Origin: Pampus argenteus | Lineage: Eukaryota; Chordata; Actinopteri; Scombriformes; Stromateidae | Assembly: GCA_036937835.1 (NCBI GenBank) | Contig: CM072860.1 | Coordinates: 4,295,001-4,359,000 of the forward strand | Direction of reading: 5' to 3' | Length of the DNA stretch: 64,000 nt | Shown here: positions 62,200-64,000 of the stretch, one piece after another | How the letters are laid out: each line of letters begins with the position of its first letter | Numbering within the stretch: position 1 is the stretch's first letter | Translations under genes and position numbers: made by a program | Notes under the pieces: model-generated | Database searches by the model: none | Seen by the model: the letters and a program-made list of their open reading frames with translations, nothing else | Told to the model about the DNA's origin: nothing

Positions 62200-64000
62200 G
62201 ATTCTTTAATAATTTATTATGCATCTTGATGGACAAGAGTCAAGTAATAATAGTAATATAATATTTTCTTCCCCTCTTAATCCATCTAAATTTCCCAAAA
62301 ATGTCAGATGCTGTTCCTCACTTTGTCCACAAGGTGGCACTCTACTCCCTATCTGTTGATGCAAGAAGCCTTGGCGTGTTTAAGGTTTTGTTTGTGCATT
62401 TCTAGATATTTAAGGAAAACTTTTGTATGTCCAGAAACCTTTCTCTTGTATGCAAGCAAGTAGGAAATTATAATAAAATACAGTGCTTTATTTAATCTTC
62501 CTAATCACACTGAATCTCTTTTGACATTTTATTTTGATTCCGTTGATGCGAGAGTCATAAAAACGGTTCAGCAGATGAAGGGCAATGTCCAGTAATGTGC
62601 GGTATCATCTTCCAAAGTGGAAACAGTAGAGTCTGAGTTATTCCAGGACACATCACTCTGTATTATCATTTCTCTGTGACAGACACAGGGTTTAACTGTT
62701 GAAATGGCATGTGATTGTTAGCTCTCTAGTGTTTTGCCCGTAGGATTAAAGGACAGGGCAGAGCTCCATGGCCGTCTTGTTCAAAATCCTAGTCGATGTG
62801 ATCCAGACTCGCTTTACGAGTCCATGGGTGCCGTAAAAGCAGAGAATTCCAAAACTGCCATTTTTTCCCCTGTACTTTTGTGGTTTCCTGACATTCACCA
62901 GCATCCCCTTACATAGTTTGGTCCATCAAAGTCCTTTTGGAGCAAAGATAGATTAAGAAAGAGATTAAGGAAGAACTAAAGCATGTGTTTATGGTCCTTC
63001 AGAGATGGTGCATTTTTAAAGTTGCCCTTAAATCTTTCACAGTCCTCGATGCAGCCTATACTTTAGGACTTTTAGGGCCGTTCAGGAGGCCCACTGCCAG
63101 CAAAACCGACTGTACAGGCCAGTAACGGCCACTCTCCTTCTCAACCCCCCAATCAACAAGCCCCATTGTTTATGAGAGGTTGTTATTGTTGGGCTGCATT
63201 CAGAAACAAGAGAAAACTCAAGAGTCCGGCTGTGCAGAGGCGTCCAAAGCAAAGAGAGCAAGGGGTGAGGGGGTGGTTAAGGAAAAACGAAAAGCAGAAA
63301 TTCCTCTCATTCCCCGCTGGTGTTTTCCAGATTCCTCAAGCGACAGCTTCTCAGCTGTGTGAGTGAAGTAAGCGAGCAGAGGGGAAATTGAAGCGAACGG
63401 CGAGAGGAAGAGAACCACATTCTTGAGGGGACGCGTCACCTACTCACAGAATAGAAAGACACTCAATCTCTGTTACTTTGCCTGGCAAAGTATGTAACAG
63501 GTTGTGCAGCATGGCCCTCAGCTTTTAAAGTGTTCCCTTGCCATGAGTTAGTGTTTGAGTCACTGTGGCGCTTTGACTTTTCATTTCAAACACGTACTTA
63601 CTCCTTTCATCTGTTTTTTTTTTTTTTTTTTTCCTGAAGCAGGCCTCAAGTCTGAACCACGCTTTTATAGTTCTGTGTTGTCTAGTCCTCTTTATGTGGC
63701 TCTTGTCCCATTCAGCTGGATATGTAGACAGACACACATCACTATAAAACATTGAATAGGGTCACTATAAACCAACATGAACTGAACAATGTCGCCTCTG
63801 CACCACTTTTACTATCCCACTATTAACCCATCACACAAATCTCTCCCCTCCATTGAGGAAGTTTCTGGAGAGCGGCGGCGCATCGTCACTCTAAACAGTT
63901 CAGAGGCGTGCGTTCAAGAGCAGCGGATAATTGGCCAAGGTTTTCTAACTAATTGCCAAAGGAACAAAGGCTTGACAGACAGGCCACGGGGTTGGAGAAA
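62200..64000. other. intergenic end of the window
   Basis: No splice-consistent coding exon seen on either strand. A purine-rich block lies at about 63190-63430. The final 160 bp (about 63840-64000) look different: mixed composition with homeobox-like and SOX-like sites (GGATAATTGG, CTAACTAATTGCC, AACAAAGG), a possible conserved regulatory element. Confidence 0.4.

Overview
This is a stretch of vertebrate nuclear genome, almost certainly a teleost fish and probably a percomorph. Small exons with GT-AG borders sit in AT-rich introns. Dinucleotide repeats are dense, and the dispersed repeats carry the motifs TTAGCTTAGCATAAAGACT and TTAGCATGCTAAC, which I associate with spiny-rayed fish. I chained exons by hand using splice sites, reading phase and recalled family sequences. 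Each of the six gene models closes to a whole number of codons.

Layout: (1) 1-21642 (+), the 3' half of chd3, a CHD-family chromatin remodeller: 27 exons from the Walker A motif to the stop, plus a possible alternative last exon. (2) 27917-32371 (-), tnfsf12 (TWEAK), 7 exons. (3) 35417-37034 (-), sat2-like diamine/thialysine acetyltransferase, 6 exons. (4) 37035-45774, a long interval without a recognisable gene, mostly repeats. (5) 45775-48468 (+), an unrecognised PTB-domain adaptor, 3 exons. (6) 50832-53030 (-), an unrecognised 303-residue protein, 8 exons, convergent with the PTB gene. (7) 54170-60689 (-), man2b2, a GH38 alpha-mannosidase, 19 exons, complete. (8) 60982-62020 (+), smim20 (mitochondrial MITRAC7 and phoenixin precursor), 3 exons, starting only 292 bp from man2b2 in a head-to-head arrangement. 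From about 62200 to the end I see no gene. chd3, tnfsf12 and sat2 also lie near each other on human 17p13.1, which supports these identities; man2b2 and smim20 are human chromosome 4p genes.

The most interesting item is at 16391-16659, inside the last chd3 intron. It is a GC-rich open exon with a good splice acceptor in the correct phase. It encodes an Ala/Gly linker followed by a Tc1/mariner-type helix-turn-helix and a GRPKK basic motif, then a stop and, about 1 kb on, poly(A) signals. It has no in-frame ATG just upstream. I read it as a candidate alternative terminal exon that would replace the normal chd3 tail with a captured transposase DNA-binding domain. Secondary observations are a phoenixin region without the amidation glycine, a furin site and 24-nt microexon in tnfsf12, a 14-bp minisatellite, and two conserved-looking genes I cannot name.
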